From NCBI GenBank assembly GCA_012523385.1, contig JAAYIO010000175.1, forward strand, positions 1-5,844: a DNA stretch of 5,844 nt, in the 5' to 3' direction. Under the pieces are notes generated by a model that made no database searches, was not told the origin of the DNA, and saw only the letters and a program-made list of their open reading frames with translations. This document shows, piece by piece, positions 5,633 to 5,844 of this stretch; the first letter of the stretch is position 1, and each line of letters starts with the position of its first letter. The stretch comes from Methanomicrobiales archaeon (GTDB lineage Archaea; Halobacteriota; Methanomicrobia; Methanomicrobiales; Methanomicrobiaceae). The position numbers were made by a program, and so were the translations under genes.

Positions 5633-5665
5633 GGCATCCTCCGTGTGCCACAGAGGGAGGATGCC
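5633..5665 (-). repeat. Strong 10-bp inverted repeat in the spacer between the CBS genes
   Basis: GGCATCCTCC (5633-5642) and GGAGGATGCC (5656-5665) are perfect inverted 10-mers around a 13-nt loop. With seven G-C pairs in the stem this is the most stable fold in the window's non-coding DNA. It stands next to the terminator-like hairpin at 5668-5698. It could be an RNA element stabilising a 3' end, a structured leader, or a dispersed repeat unit. Confidence 0.7.
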
Positions 5666-5667
5666 AT

Positions 5668-5698
5668 AAAAAGCATGACATTTTAGTTCATGCTTTTT
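5668..5698 (-). terminator. Terminator-like hairpin after the upstream CBS gene
   Basis: The minus strand reads AAAAAGCATGA, a 9-nt loop, then TCATGCTTTTT: a perfect 11-bp stem ending in a T tract, about 37 nt after the stop of the upstream CBS gene. It resembles an intrinsic terminator. On the plus strand the T run is longer (seven T, 5694-5700), so it would work in both directions, although no plus-strand gene is visible here. Confidence 0.6.
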
Positions 5699-5735
5699 TT
5701 ATCTATACTGATTTTTGTGTTGAAATGCTATATTA

Positions 5736-5844
5736 TTATAACTCATTTTGGAGAGCCCGGACCATATCATACTCAGTAATCATGCCTACCAGACGGGAAT
5801 CTTCGATAACCGGCAGGCCACCCACACCTTTTGCAAGCATAAAC
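5736..5844 (-). CDS. CBS-domain protein, C-terminal 35 residues only
   Basis: A reading frame entering from the right edge ends at TAA 5738-5736. The visible residues, AKGVGGLPVIEDSRLVGMIT followed by EYDMVRALQNEL, are the second half of a CBS domain: the strand GLPVIED, the turn and strand LVGMITEYDMV, and the final helix. The start, total length and any other domains lie outside the window, so it may be a stand-alone CBS protein or the tail of a larger enzyme or transporter. It is followed by a terminator-like hairpin and then another CBS gene in the same direction, so the two may be paralogues. Confidence 0.85.
   Translation of the reverse strand, partial: FMLAKGVGGLPVIEDSRLVGMITEYDMVRALQNEL

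Noticed and set aside
1..5844. CRISPR array, insertion sequence, prophage or defence genes
   Set aside because: No regularly spaced direct repeats, transposase motifs or foreign-looking coding region is present. Nearly the whole window is conserved housekeeping genes.

Overview
The window is archaeal, most likely from a methanogenic euryarchaeon. The order Methanomicrobiales is my best guess, from protein style and gene order only; no 16S or other marker gene is present. Four things point to Archaea: the gene order S13-S4-S11-RNA polymerase D-L18e-L13-S9-RNA polymerase N; the archaeal/eukaryotic-only proteins L18e, RpoD and RpoN; deoxyhypusine synthase; and a tRNA-Ser gene without an encoded CCA. 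Every gene I can support lies on the minus strand, so transcription runs from high to low coordinates.

In transcription order, the right end (5844-4709) carries the C-terminus of one CBS-domain protein. A structured 189-bp spacer follows, with two strong inverted repeats and several weaker elements. Then comes a complete protein with four CBS domains and a T-rich end. Next is a deoxyhypusine synthase gene (4708-3737), whose enzyme modifies translation factor aIF5A. A 105-bp spacer with a possible promoter leads to tRNA-Ser(GCT) (3631-3548).

After 39 nt the ribosomal/RNA polymerase operon begins and runs to the left edge: rps13, rps4, rps11, rpoD, rpl18e, rpl13, rps9 and the first 11 codons of rpoN. 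Genes here overlap by 1-8 bp or are separated by 3-30 bp, and most starts have a clear Shine-Dalgarno (SD) sequence. This fits one polycistronic, translationally coupled unit supplying both the ribosome and RNA polymerase. The RNA polymerase D subunit keeps a complete eight-cysteine ferredoxin-type domain, enough for two [4Fe-4S] clusters.

The coding part is ordinary, conserved housekeeping content, and I see no mobile element, CRISPR array or novel protein system. The least explained sequence is non-coding: the spacer upstream of the four-CBS gene (hairpins, a possible 12-codon leader ORF and related half-sites around a TATA-like element), short repeats just before the deoxyhypusine synthase start, and a small hairpin over the rps13 ribosome binding site.
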